A stretch of DNA of 64,000 bases from assembly GCA_934725575.1 (NCBI GenBank), contig CAKVCK010000004.1, positions 62,001-126,000 of the forward strand. The letters are read 5' to 3'. Shown here in pieces: positions 1-8,889 of the stretch; position 1 is the stretch's first letter, and every line of letters begins with the position of its first letter. The position numbers were made by a program, and so were the translations under genes. The notes under the pieces were generated by a model. The model was not told the origin of the DNA and did no database searches. It saw nothing but the letters and a program-made list of their open reading frames with translations. This stretch comes from an uncultured Bacteroidales bacterium (GTDB lineage Bacteria > Bacteroidota > Bacteroidia > Bacteroidales > UBA932).

Positions 1-193
1 CCACGTTCAGACCTCCAGATTTGCAGAAAATGGCGATGTACGCATCGCTACGACAAGGATATTTAAGGAATTGAAGATTGTCGCTGTACTTCACGTCCAT
101 AATGAAAAAGTCGTCTCCAAGCTGAAGTTCGTTCTGGACGGGAACGAGCTTTCTGATTTGTTTCAGACCTATATTCAATAAAGAATCCGGCAT
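1..193 (-). CDS. AraC-family-type transcriptional regulator, N-terminal part (truncated by window edge)
   Basis: The minus strand is open from an ATG at 193-191 to the left edge, giving 64 residues beginning MPDSLLNIGLKQIRK. The stretch FLKYPCRSDAYIAIFCKSGG resembles the cupin-like sensor domain at the start of many Bacteroidales AraC-type regulators. The DNA-binding domain would lie outside the window, so the family call is an inference from the N-terminus alone. It is transcribed divergently from the efflux operon at 373-5382 and is a plausible regulator of it. A good promoter (222-252, minus strand) lies about 30 bases upstream of the start. Confidence 0.6.
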   Translation of the reverse strand, partial: MPDSLLNIGLKQIRKLVPVQNELQLGDDFFIMDVKYSDNLQFLKYPCRSDAYIAIFCKSGGLNV

Positions 194-221
194 ACTGTAA
201 AATGTTTTTAGTGTCTCACGG

Positions 222-252
222 CAAAAATAGGAAATATTTACGTTATTGCAAA
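222..252 (-). promoter_or_regulatory. Bacteroidota-type promoter for the AraC-type gene
   Basis: On the minus strand TTTG (252-249) is followed after 19 bases by TATTTTTG (229-222), matching the Bacteroidota primary sigma consensus TTTG / TAnnTTTG. It lies about 30 bases upstream of the ATG at 193. Confidence 0.6.
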
Positions 253-372
253 ATTTCGCAATATTCGACCTTTTGATAATCTTAAAAGCCGAACGGTAAT
301 ACTAATGGGAAAATTTGGCAGTTAATTTGTAGTGATGTATGCCGCTTGACACAAAATTGAAAACAAGAATTT

Positions 373-1899
373 ATGAATATGAACAAGTACATTGTCAAAA
401 TCTCAACATTGGTCGCTATGGCTCTTGCGCCTGTGGCGATGAATGCCCAGCAGACGCTGACGCTGGAGCGGTGCCGCGAAATGGCGATCGAGAACAACAA
501 GACCTTGAAACAGGCTGAGACAAAGATCGAGATGGCCGGTTACGACCGTAAGATCGCGTTCGCCAACTATCTTCCGAACATCTCCGCGACTGGTGCGTAT
601 GTCTATAATGCGAATGACATCGCCCTTGTCAGCGACGCCACGTCCCAGAAACTTCAGAATATGGGAACATTGATCCATACTCAGACCCAGGAGTTCGCCC
701 AGAGTCTGATGACAGCGATCAAGTCCAATCCTGCCGCCGCCGCTGAATATATGAAGAGCCCGATGTGGCAGACGGTTCTCGGAGCGCTTTCGCAGACGGA
801 TATGTCACAGACAATCAACGCTCTCGGTAAGGAGATTGACGACGCTTTCCATCCAGATATGCAGAATATTTTCGCTGGCGCTGTGACGCTTCAGCAGCCA
901 GTATTTATGGGTGGGAAGATCATCGCTGCCAACAAGATTGCCAAATTGGCGGAGGAACTGTCACAGACACAGTACGACCAGCAGTATCAGCAGGTTATCG
1001 TGGATGTCGATCAGGCGTATTGGCAGATTGTCTCCATCGCCAACAAGAAGAAATTGGCGGATGCTTACGCTGATCTCCTTCATAAGATGGAGCACGATGT
1101 GGCTCTTTCCGTCCAGGAGGGTGTGGCCACGGAGTCTGACGCTCTCCAGATAAAGGTCAAGGCCAACGAGGCTGATATGCTCAAGACTAAGTCCGACAAC
1201 GGCTTGACCCTTGCCAAGATGCTCCTCTGCAAGCAGATAGGTCTTGATCTTGACACTGAGATCGTCCTTGCCGACGAGACTCTCTCCGACATTCCTGTCC
1301 CTCAGATGGGTGCGGGCAAGGATCTCGACCAGATTTATGCCGACAGACCCGAGACCAGAAGCCTTGAGCTTGCCTCGAAGATTTATGACGGCAAGGTAAG
1401 AGTCGCAAGGGCTGATATGATGCCTAAGGTGGCGTTGATGGCTGGATACTCAGTGACCAACCCTAATATAAAGAATGGATTCCAGAAAGACTGGGGTGGA
1501 TTCTTCAACGCTGGCGTGATGGTGAATATTCCTATATTCCACGGCTTTGAGGCTTTGAGCAAGACCCGCAAGGCAAAGGCCGAGGCCACTCTCTACAGAA
1601 CCCAGCTTGAGGATGCCAAGAACCTCATCAATCTGCAGGTGACCCAGTTGCGCAAGCAGGAAGGTGAGGCGTTCGAGAAGCTCACGATGGCTCAGAACAA
1701 CCTGTCCAGCGCTGAGGAGAATCTCCGCACCGCAACTGTCGGCTTCGAGGAAGGCGTGATCGAGACCAACACCGCTCTCGCCGCCCAGACCGCTTGGCTG
1801 AAGGCTCATTCTGAATATATCGACGCTGGAATCGAGCTTCAGATGCTCGCCGCCAACCTCAACAAGGCGGAGGGCAACAACCACGCTCAGGCAAGATAA
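373..1899 (+). CDS. TolC-family outer membrane efflux protein
   Basis: This is the outer-membrane channel of a tripartite export system. The 508-residue protein has a signal peptide ending near MNAQQ (residues 22-26), then two OEP-type repeats rich in long helices (TLERCREMAIENNKTLKQAE near the start; NLINLQVTQLRKQEGEAFEK in the second half), the usual TolC plan and length. It is first in a tight four-gene run with an HlyD-type adaptor (32 bases downstream) and two ABC-2 permeases, so it is probably the exit duct for their substrate. The start at 373 is used because the signal peptide follows directly; a second ATG lies two codons in (ATGAATATG). The substrate is unknown. Confidence 0.9.
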   Translation: MNMNKYIVKISTLVAMALAPVAMNAQQTLTLERCREMAIENNKTLKQAETKIEMAGYDRKIAFANYLPNISATGAYVYNANDIALVSDATSQKLQNMGTLIHTQTQEFAQSLMTAIKSNPAAAAEYMKSPMWQTVLGALSQTDMSQTINALGKEIDDAFHPDMQNIFAGAVTLQQPVFMGGKIIAANKIAKLAEELSQTQYDQQYQQVIVDVDQAYWQIVSIANKKKLADAYADLLHKMEHDVALSVQEGVATESDALQIKVKANEADMLKTKSDNGLTLAKMLLCKQIGLDLDTEIVLADETLSDIPVPQMGAGKDLDQIYADRPETRSLELASKIYDGKVRVARADMMPKVALMAGYSVTNPNIKNGFQKDWGGFFNAGVMVNIPIFHGFEALSKTRKAKAEATLYRTQLEDAKNLINLQVTQLRKQEGEAFEKLTMAQNNLSSAEENLRTATVGFEEGVIETNTALAAQTAWLKAHSEYIDAGIELQMLAANLNKAEGNNHAQAR

Positions 1900-1931
1900 T
1901 CAACGGATAATGATAAAAATTTAAGAATATT

Positions 1932-2918
1932 ATGGAAAAGGAAAAGAAAAGCTACAATCTTGTGATTGGCATTGTGGCGCTGATCGTAATCATCCTTCTG
2001 ATCGCCGTCATCGGCTATTTCGTCTCTAAACCTAAGCCTCTGATGATTCAGGGCGAGGCAGAGGCCAGTGAGTATCGTGTGTCCGGCAAGGTTCCGGGCA
2101 GGATCGAGGAACTTTACGTCAAGGAAGGCCAGATGGTCCACAAGGGAGACACCGTCGCCCTCATCGACTCTCCTGAGGTACGTGCCAAGCTGGCGCAGGC
2201 CAACGCCATCAAGGCGGTTGCCAGCTCACAGAGCAGAAAGGCTCAGAACGGAGCCCGCAAGGAGCAGATCGCCGGAGCCTATGAGCTTTATCAGCAGGCT
2301 CTTGTGCAGGAAGACGTGATGAAGAAGTCTTTCGACAGGATCCAGAAGCTCTATGACCAGAAAGTCATCGCGGCTCAGAAATACGACGAGGTAAAGGCCA
2401 AGTACGATGCCTCCGTCGCTCAGACTAAGGCTGCCAAGAGTCAGTATGACATGGCTGTCAACGGAGCGCGCGAGGAGGACAAGGCTGCGGCCAAGGCTCT
2501 CGTCGATCAGGCTAACGGCGCGTTGATGGAGGTGGAGTCTTATCTGAGCGAGCTGTACCTTACGGCTCCTGCTGACGGAATCATCTCGGCTCTTTTCCCT
2601 AAGGTCGGCGAGCTTGTCGGCCAGGGAGCGCCTGTCGCCAGCGTTACTGACCTGAATGATGTATGGTTCACTTTCAATGTGCGTGAGGACTACCTCCACG
2701 GCATGAAGCAGGGCGACAAGATCACGGTGATCATCCCGGCCCTTGACGGCAAGGAGGTTCCGGCCACCATCAACTATGTGGCTGTCCGTGAGTCCTACGC
2801 CACGTGGAAGGCCACCAAGGAAACTGGTATGTACGATGCCAAGACCTTTGAGGTCAGGGCCGTTCCGGATGTGACGGTGGACGGTGTCCGTCCAGGTATG
2901 TCCGCAATCGTTAAGTAA
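1932..2918 (+). CDS. HlyD-family periplasmic adaptor (membrane fusion protein)
   Basis: The 328-residue adaptor should link an inner-membrane pump to the TolC-like channel upstream. One N-terminal membrane segment (about residues 10-31) is followed by a lipoyl/barrel-sandwich half (SGKVPGRIEELYVKEGQMVH, about 50-70), a charged helical hairpin (about 85-185, rich in Ala, Lys, Gln), the returning half (LTAPADGIISALFPKVGELV) and a beta-barrel. It resembles the YbhG/EmrA type. The ATG at 1932 follows GAATATT with no Shine-Dalgarno. It ends 11 bases before the first permease, so the genes are almost certainly co-transcribed. Confidence 0.9.
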   Translation: MEKEKKSYNLVIGIVALIVIILLIAVIGYFVSKPKPLMIQGEAEASEYRVSGKVPGRIEELYVKEGQMVHKGDTVALIDSPEVRAKLAQANAIKAVASSQSRKAQNGARKEQIAGAYELYQQALVQEDVMKKSFDRIQKLYDQKVIAAQKYDEVKAKYDASVAQTKAAKSQYDMAVNGAREEDKAAAKALVDQANGALMEVESYLSELYLTAPADGIISALFPKVGELVGQGAPVASVTDLNDVWFTFNVREDYLHGMKQGDKITVIIPALDGKEVPATINYVAVRESYATWKATKETGMYDAKTFEVRAVPDVTVDGVRPGMSAIVK

Positions 2919-2929
2919 GGACTATCATC

Positions 2930-4099
2930 ATGACTAATTGGCAGAGAATAATTGCGGTGGCCCGCCGCGAGCTCAGGATCATCAGGCAGCGTCCGATCTA
3001 TCTTCTGGGTTCGGTAGGCGTGATAGCCTTCTGCGCCATATTCTTCCTGACATTTCTGAAGGACGGTCTGCCGAGTGATGTTCCGATCGGTCTTGTGGAC
3101 TACGACTACTCGTCAACCTCAAGGAATTTCTGCCAGCAGCTGGATGCCACCCAGTTGGGAAAGGTTGTCCACTACGATTCGTTCGCGGCTGCCAGAGAAG
3201 ACATGAACAGAGGCAAGATCGCGGCTGTCTGTGTCGTTCCTGTGGGGATGAACGATGACATCCAGGCGAACCGTCAGCCGAAGATCACGTTCTACGTCAA
3301 CGGCTTGTACTTCGTCAGCGGGGCGCTTGCGTGGAAGGATCTTCTTCAGATGGTCAATCTGACCAACGGAGCCGTGCAGAGGCAGGCCTTCAGGGCAAGA
3401 GGTTACAACGACAGCCAGATCATGGGCATGATCCGTCCTGTGGACGTGGATGTCCATCAGATCGGCAACGTCGGCACCAACTACAACTACTACCTCAGCA
3501 GCGTCCTGCTGCCGGGTGTGCTGGAGATGATCGTGATAATCGTCCTGATATATTCATTGGGAGCGGAGCTTAAGTATGGTACCTCCAGGCATCTGCTGCA
3601 GACCTCCGGCAACTCGATCGTGACCGCCCTCGCCGGCAAGCTTCTGGTGTGGACGCTGACATTCTCGGCGATCGGGCTGATACTGATCCTGCTGCTCTTC
3701 CATAGGCTGCATTTCCCGTTGGCGGGATCCATCTGGAACATGTTTTTGGGCATATTCCTTATGATCTTCGCCAGTGAGGCGATCGCCATATTCATCCTTG
3801 AGATGCTTCCTGTGCCGAGGTTGGCGTTGAGTATCGGCGCTCTTTACAGCGTGCTTGGATTCTCCCTCTCGGGCTTCACGCTTCCGATCGAGGCCATGCC
3901 GCCTTACATCCAGGGACTTGCGGCGGCGTTCCCGTTGCGTCATTATTATCTGTTCTATGTCCAGGAGGCCATATTCGGAGCCGGATTCGCCGGATGGTGG
4001 AAGCAGGTGATCTACTTGCTGATCTTCATTCTGTTGCCGCTCATAGGTCTTGTGCGACTCAAGAAGGCCTACATTCATCAGAACTTCCCTAAAGACTAA
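2930..4099 (+). CDS. ABC-2 type transporter permease (YhhJ/YbhR-like), first of pair
   Basis: A 389-residue inner-membrane protein of the ABC2_membrane_3 class: one N-terminal transmembrane helix (IYLLGSVGVIAFCAIFFLTF), a large periplasmic domain (about 45-180), then about five clustered helices in the C-terminal half including LPGVLEMIVIIVLIYSLG. With its neighbour it should form the heterodimeric permease of a drug or metabolite exporter feeding the HlyD/TolC pair. No ATP-binding subunit is fused or adjacent, which is notable for an ABC permease. Only 5 bases separate it from the next gene. Confidence 0.88.
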   Translation: MTNWQRIIAVARRELRIIRQRPIYLLGSVGVIAFCAIFFLTFLKDGLPSDVPIGLVDYDYSSTSRNFCQQLDATQLGKVVHYDSFAAAREDMNRGKIAAVCVVPVGMNDDIQANRQPKITFYVNGLYFVSGALAWKDLLQMVNLTNGAVQRQAFRARGYNDSQIMGMIRPVDVDVHQIGNVGTNYNYYLSSVLLPGVLEMIVIIVLIYSLGAELKYGTSRHLLQTSGNSIVTALAGKLLVWTLTFSAIGLILILLLFHRLHFPLAGSIWNMFLGIFLMIFASEAIAIFILEMLPVPRLALSIGALYSVLGFSLSGFTLPIEAMPPYIQGLAAAFPLRHYYLFYVQEAIFGAGFAGWWKQVIYLLIFILLPLIGLVRLKKAYIHQNFPKD

Positions 4100-4104
4100 G
4101 TGAC

Positions 4105-5382
4105 ATGAAAAATACATACGCAAAAACATGGATCAAGGACTTCTGGGGCATATTCTGTCATGAGCTTCGACAGATTTTCTCAGACAGCGGCGTGCTGCTG
4201 ATCTTCCTTGTCGCCGGACTTGCCTATCCGCTGCTTTACAATGTCGTCTACCTGAACGGTATTCTTTCTGAGACTCCCGTTGCCATTGTTGACAATTGCG
4301 ACAGTCCGGACAGCCGCCGCTTCATCAGGGAGATCGACGCCACCCGAGAGGTCGAGGTCGCGGCGAAATGTATGAATATGGCCGAGGCGGAAAAGATGAT
4401 GCAGGAACGCAAGGTCAACGGTATCATCTATTTCCCTTCCGACTTCACGGAGAAACTGGCTCGAAACGAAACCTCCACATTCTCCGTCTATGCGGACATG
4501 AGCAGCTTCCTCTACTACAAGAACGCTCTCATGGCCACCAACTTCGTGATGCTTCATGAGATCGGTCAGATCCAGATGCAGAGGTTCTCGTCCCTCGGGA
4601 TGACGGAACAGGCCGCGTCCCAGACTGTCAAGCCGCTCGGCTACGAGGACAATAATCCCTACAACAGGGCCTTCAACTACAGTTTCTTCCTGATCTCGGC
4701 CATCCTGATGATCATCATCCAGCAGACGCTTTTCTACGGAATGTCACTGCTGGTAGGAACCGCAAGGGAGAGGAACCGCAGTTTCGCATCGCTTCCTGAC
4801 AGACTTGAAGGTCACGGTGTCGGGCGTGTGGTCATGGGACGTGGAGGCGCCTACTGGCTGCTGTACATTGCCGTGGGTATGTACATAGCCTTCATCGTCC
4901 CCGCAATATTCGGAGTCCCTCAAAGAGGTGAGTTCCATGATGTCCTTGCGATGCTGGTCTTCTTCATCACTGACTGTGTGTTCTTCAGCATGGTCTGGAG
5001 CACGCTGATCACGAGGAGGGAGTCCGTGTTCATCCTCTTTCTGGCGATGTCGCCTGTGGCTTTGTTCCTGACCGGTTGCTCATGGCCGACATTCGCGTTC
5101 CCGGGCTTCTGGAAGGTGTTCTCCTACATATTCCCGTCCACTTTCGGCGCACAGGGTTTCATCAACCTCAGCACTGCCGGTGGCGAGATGGGAGCGGCTG
5201 ACGTGCAGATGAAGGCCATGATCATCCAGACGGTCATCTATTTCTTCCTTGCATGCGTGGCTGTCTATGCCGAGAACTGGGTACTGCGTCACAAGGAGCA
5301 GATCCGTCAGAGGAGTGAGCGGCTCGCCAAGCGTGTGGGCATCGACAGCGCCGAGGACGCTAAGATCATCGCCGGGGAATAG
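4105..5382 (+). CDS. ABC-2 type transporter permease, second of pair
   Basis: A 425-residue paralogue of the preceding permease with the same plan: an N-terminal helix (VLLIFLVAGLAYPLLYNVVY), a periplasmic domain, then a C-terminal helix cluster (FFLISAILMIIIQQTLFYGM and others) and a charged cytoplasmic tail. It closes the four-gene efflux operon; a strong hairpin at 5407-5440 follows. The partner ATPase must be encoded elsewhere or the pair works without one. The periplasmic domains of the two permeases differ clearly, as expected for a heterodimer. Confidence 0.88.
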   Translation: MKNTYAKTWIKDFWGIFCHELRQIFSDSGVLLIFLVAGLAYPLLYNVVYLNGILSETPVAIVDNCDSPDSRRFIREIDATREVEVAAKCMNMAEAEKMMQERKVNGIIYFPSDFTEKLARNETSTFSVYADMSSFLYYKNALMATNFVMLHEIGQIQMQRFSSLGMTEQAASQTVKPLGYEDNNPYNRAFNYSFFLISAILMIIIQQTLFYGMSLLVGTARERNRSFASLPDRLEGHGVGRVVMGRGGAYWLLYIAVGMYIAFIVPAIFGVPQRGEFHDVLAMLVFFITDCVFFSMVWSTLITRRESVFILFLAMSPVALFLTGCSWPTFAFPGFWKVFSYIFPSTFGAQGFINLSTAGGEMGAADVQMKAMIIQTVIYFFLACVAVYAENWVLRHKEQIRQRSERLAKRVGIDSAEDAKIIAGE

Positions 5383-5406
5383 AACCATCCTGTTGACCTA
5401 TAAAAG

Positions 5407-5440
5407 AAGAGGCTGACTCCAAAATGTCAGCCTCTTGCTT
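5407..5440. terminator. Bidirectional terminator after the efflux operon
   Basis: AAGAGGCTGAC (5407-5417) pairs perfectly with GTCAGCCTCTT (5426-5436) across an 8-base loop, followed by a T-rich stretch. It sits between convergent genes ending at 5382 (+) and 5554 (-). Confidence 0.8.
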
Positions 5441-5453
5441 TTGGTGCTTAGGC

Positions 5454-5552
5454 TAAAGCGGACATATACTGCCGTAGGCGGCTTTGGCTCCCGAAGAGGG
5501 AGGGGACCCACGAAGTGGGGAGGACCGCCGGAGGCAGTATATGTCCGCTTTA
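5454..5552. repeat. 99-base structured intergenic palindrome with two inner hairpins
   Basis: The 20-base outer arms, TAAAGCGGACATATACTGCC at 5454 and its exact reverse complement ending at 5552, pair perfectly. Inside them GGCGG pairs with CCGCC, and two further hairpins follow, each with a GAAG loop (CTCCC-GAAG-AGGGAG type and CCCAC-GAAG-TGGGG). The whole forms a cloverleaf-like fold between the efflux terminator and the aldolase stop codon. No reading frame is supported. Confidence 0.75.
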
Positions 5553-5553
5553 A

Positions 5554-6861
5554 CTACTCCCCTACGTGGAACGCCACGCGGAGTTCCTCGATCTCCTCGT
5601 CGGTGATCGGGTTCAGCTTGCCCAAAGGAGCGGCGAGGATCAGCGAGCGGGCGCTGAAATCCGCCACCTCAAGACGGTCGAACGTGTTGATGAGCTGGTC
5701 ACCGGTCACGACGACGGAATCGTTTTCCAGCATCACGAACGGTCTCTGTTTGAACTCATCGGCGAGTTCTGTCAGATGCTCGTTGTACTGGCTCCCGAAC
5801 GGGAATGTCGGGATGTCCTGAAGGAATATCCAGCTCTCCGGGATTGTTCGCACGTCGAATTTCACTCCGGTCGTGCAGAATCCCATCAGGGCAGGGGACT
5901 GGGTCAGGATGATTGAGTTGACCTTCGGGTTGCGGCGGTAGATCTCGTAATGAAGTGCCACCGAGCGGCTTGCGTTCTTCCCGGCCTCTACCATTCCGTC
6001 TTTGATCTGTACGATGTCTTCCGGCTCAAGATCCCAACGCTGCATGCTGGACGGAGTGATGAGGAAATCATTGCCTCTCCAGCGCACGGATGCCGTACCG
6101 TAGGAACTGCACATAAGCCCTTGTGAGCAGGCTCTGCGGACAATTTTGCAGATCTCCGCGCGGATCGCTCTCTCGTCGGACGGATGCTCCACGTTCATAA
6201 AGTGCTGGAACGGAGTGTTCACGGCCTTCTCGTGCTGGAGAATCTGCTCCTCGCTGAGGTACTTCGGCTCTCCCAAAGTCTTGGCGTTCAAAATAGTGCG
6301 GGCGCAAAGCTCAAGGGTCTCGAACCTCTGGTAAGCGTCAGCGATGTCATCACCGGCTACCACGACTCCGTGGTTCTCCATAATGACGGCCTTGTAGTCC
6401 GGGTTCTTCTTGAACTCAGCCACGATTTTCTTGCCCAGAAGCTCGCTTCCCGGAAGGGCATATTCAGCGAATCCGACAGGACCGCAGGTCTCGCGCGCCT
6501 GAGGGATGATGCTTGTGTCCGGCACCTGATGAACCATACTGAATGTGACCAGTCCAGGAGGATGCGCGTGGATCACAGAATGAATATGCGGGTTCATCTT
6601 GTAGATGGCCTTGTGGAAAGGGTACTCGGATGAAGGTCTGTGAGGGCCGATGATGGTTCCGTCCGCCTTCACGCACATAATGTCCGCTGGGGTCAGCGAA
6701 CCTTTGTCAATCGCCGCCGGGGTGATCCACATATCTCCGTTCTCGTCCATAATGGAGAGGTTTCCTCCGGAGGTGGTTGTCATCTCGCTGCGATAGATCC
6801 TGCCGATGATGATAGCGATCTGCTCGGCTGGATGCATCAGATTTACGTCAAGTTGTTTCAT
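5554..6861 (-). CDS. Class II aldolase/adducin tandem-domain protein with a degenerate second domain
   Basis: A 435-residue protein with two class II aldolase domains (about 8-205 and 232-430). The first has the expected metal ligands, HAHPPG (His98, His100) and MENHG (His164), plus the SSE acid at Glu79, so it can be a zinc-dependent sugar-phosphate aldolase or epimerase (fuculose- or rhamnulose-phosphate aldolase / ribulose-5-phosphate 4-epimerase group). In the second domain the equivalent positions read TQSP (320-323) and ENDS (379-382), so the metal site is lost. It is the last gene of a three-gene minus-strand operon, 30 bases after the aldolase/SDR fusion. The substrate is inferred only at the level of deoxysugar phosphates. 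Confidence 0.85.
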   Translation of the reverse strand: MKQLDVNLMHPAEQIAIIIGRIYRSEMTTTSGGNLSIMDENGDMWITPAAIDKGSLTPADIMCVKADGTIIGPHRPSSEYPFHKAIYKMNPHIHSVIHAHPPGLVTFSMVHQVPDTSIIPQARETCGPVGFAEYALPGSELLGKKIVAEFKKNPDYKAVIMENHGVVVAGDDIADAYQRFETLELCARTILNAKTLGEPKYLSEEQILQHEKAVNTPFQHFMNVEHPSDERAIRAEICKIVRRACSQGLMCSSYGTASVRWRGNDFLITPSSMQRWDLEPEDIVQIKDGMVEAGKNASRSVALHYEIYRRNPKVNSIILTQSPALMGFCTTGVKFDVRTIPESWIFLQDIPTFPFGSQYNEHLTELADEFKQRPFVMLENDSVVVTGDQLINTFDRLEVADFSARSLILAAPLGKLNPITDEEIEELRVAFHVGE

Positions 6862-6891
6862 AATATTAATGAGTTACATTAAATTTTCATT

Positions 6892-8844
6892 TTATGCCAG
6901 CATAACCTGTCCGCCCGTCACAGGGATGGCCTGTCCGGTCTCTCCGGTCTGGTCGATGGCGTAGAGGATGGCCTTGCAGACATCCACCGGGTTGCAGCCC
7001 TTGCGCATAGGCACCTGGGCGAGGTAGAAGTCCTTGACATCCTGCACGGTCTTCGCTCCCGGAACCTTTCCGGCGTTGAGGTACTGGATGAACAGTCCGT
7101 TCTCCGGGTTGCTCCACAGAGGACCGTCGTAGTAGTTGCCAGGGCAGATGCTGTTGACTTTCACCCTGTAAGGGGCGAGCTCAAGGGCGAAGGACTGGGT
7201 CAGGCCTATCCCTCCGAACTTGCCGCCGGCGTAGGCGAAGTTCGCCTTGCTGCCTCGCAGGCCGCTCTTGCTGTTGACTTGGATGATGTCGGCGAAATAT
7301 TCCGGATCATATTTTGTCTCGATCTTCATTATGTGCGAGGCGACCTTCGCGCAGAAGAAGTAGGCCTCGTAGTTGATCTTGGTGACGAACTCGAAGTTCT
7401 CCGGGGTCATCACGTCCAATCCGCCGGCGCGGACAACCCCGGCGTTGCTGACAAAGGCATCAAGCGCGCCGAAGTTCAGAATCGTCTCCTTCATCAGGTT
7501 CCGGAGGCTAGCCATATCAGCGACATTTGTCTTTACGAATATGGCCTTGTTGGCTCCTGCATTCTCATTGAAGCTGGCTGCGGTCTTCTCGCCGGTCGCC
7601 TCGTTGAGGTCGGCCACGATGATGTTGGCACCCTGGGCCATCAGCTCACGGGCGATACCCTCTCCAAATCCCTGGGCGGCTCCGGTCACGATGATCGTGC
7701 GGCCTTCCACACGGCCTTTTGACGCACTGGAGGCCACCTTGCGACGGTAGTTCTCCACCTCCCAGTTATCGATGAAGTCGATCCAGGCCTGTTCCATAGG
7801 ATGCTCTCCGCCGAAACTCTGGGCGAAGAACGCTACCTTCATCGCGTCCGTGAACACATCGGTGATGATCTGGGAGTTCTTGGAGTTGTCTCCCACGGCG
7901 ATGAGGCCGATTCCCTTGATGAGCAGCACCTTAGGAGTGTAACCCTTCTCGCTGACGAAAGCCTCGATCTTCTCTTCCGCCTGCTTCAGGATCTCTTCGT
8001 CAGATTCTGCGTCAATGAATATGTAGGAGCTCTTGCAGTACACGATGATGTCCGGCGTGAACGGCTTGGCGATCATCTTGAAGTTTCCTTCAATGAAATA
8101 ATCCACAAGGGCGTTCTTCGTGACTTTCAAGGTCTTGAAGCCACGGCCGGAGCGGGAAAGCATCTGCCTGATCGCCGGAACGACATCCGTAACAGTCTCC
8201 GAGACAGCCGTGTCACCCTCCGGAAGAGCGGCGACCTTGGCCTCAAGTTTTCCAAGGACTTCTGAATATATTCCCTCAATCTCAGCGGTGGTGTCCCCAC
8301 CCACGAATATTCCGTGATTCTGAAGGAATATCACCTGGGGTTCCTTGCCTTTCTCAGCCTTGTAGGCCTTTATCCGGTCATAGACCTTCTTGAAAAGCGT
8401 GTAGCCCGGGTCGGTATATTCAATGTAAAGGGCATCTGGGAATATCTCCTTGCACGCGGCCTCGGCGTTCACCGAGCACATCAGGCCGTTGACAAGGGTA
8501 GGGTGGAGGTGAACCACGAAGGCGAATCCCATGCAGTTGTGCAGGGATGTCTCCACTGAAGGCCTTCTGTCCTTTGTTATACAGGCCACGGAGAGGTCGT
8601 TCTTGACTTGCTCCTCGCGGATTGCTGTGTCCGCATTGTAAGCCTTTTCGCCCATCTCGTTCAGAAGAGCTCTGTCAAGGACAGCGAACCCGTCCTCCGT
8701 TATAGTAGCGAGGGCGTGGCCGCTGGCCTTCACCCAAAGTCTGTTCTCATCCTTGTAGGAAGTGTTTCCACCTCCGGCGATCACGAACCTGGAGTCCTGT
8801 CCGAACTTCCGGGAAATCGCGATAAGGTCTTCAATCTGTTTCAT
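6892..8844 (-). CDS. Bifunctional class II aldolase / short-chain dehydrogenase (RhaEW/YuxG-like fusion)
   Basis: A 650-residue fusion. The N-terminal half is a class II aldolase with GGGNTSYK near residue 24, HLHP (112-115) and NHG (His177). From about residue 380 it is a classical SDR: GRTIIVTGAAQGFGEG binds the cofactor, VSNAGVV is the structural motif, and YAGGK supplies catalytic Tyr537 and Lys541. Fusions of this plan split rhamnulose-1-phosphate (or a related ketose phosphate) to dihydroxyacetone phosphate and lactaldehyde and oxidise the lactaldehyde. It lies between a PHP-type gene and a second aldolase in one operon, opposite a FucP-like permease. No isomerase is present, so the entry sugar stays open. 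Confidence 0.88.
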   Translation of the reverse strand: MKQIEDLIAISRKFGQDSRFVIAGGGNTSYKDENRLWVKASGHALATITEDGFAVLDRALLNEMGEKAYNADTAIREEQVKNDLSVACITKDRRPSVETSLHNCMGFAFVVHLHPTLVNGLMCSVNAEAACKEIFPDALYIEYTDPGYTLFKKVYDRIKAYKAEKGKEPQVIFLQNHGIFVGGDTTAEIEGIYSEVLGKLEAKVAALPEGDTAVSETVTDVVPAIRQMLSRSGRGFKTLKVTKNALVDYFIEGNFKMIAKPFTPDIIVYCKSSYIFIDAESDEEILKQAEEKIEAFVSEKGYTPKVLLIKGIGLIAVGDNSKNSQIITDVFTDAMKVAFFAQSFGGEHPMEQAWIDFIDNWEVENYRRKVASSASKGRVEGRTIIVTGAAQGFGEGIARELMAQGANIIVADLNEATGEKTAASFNENAGANKAIFVKTNVADMASLRNLMKETILNFGALDAFVSNAGVVRAGGLDVMTPENFEFVTKINYEAYFFCAKVASHIMKIETKYDPEYFADIIQVNSKSGLRGSKANFAYAGGKFGGIGLTQSFALELAPYRVKVNSICPGNYYDGPLWSNPENGLFIQYLNAGKVPGAKTVQDVKDFYLAQVPMRKGCNPVDVCKAILYAIDQTGETGQAIPVTGGQVMLA

Positions 8845-8889
8845 ATTCGTGTGTCAATTATGTGTTCTGTTTGCTGAGCTGACATATTC

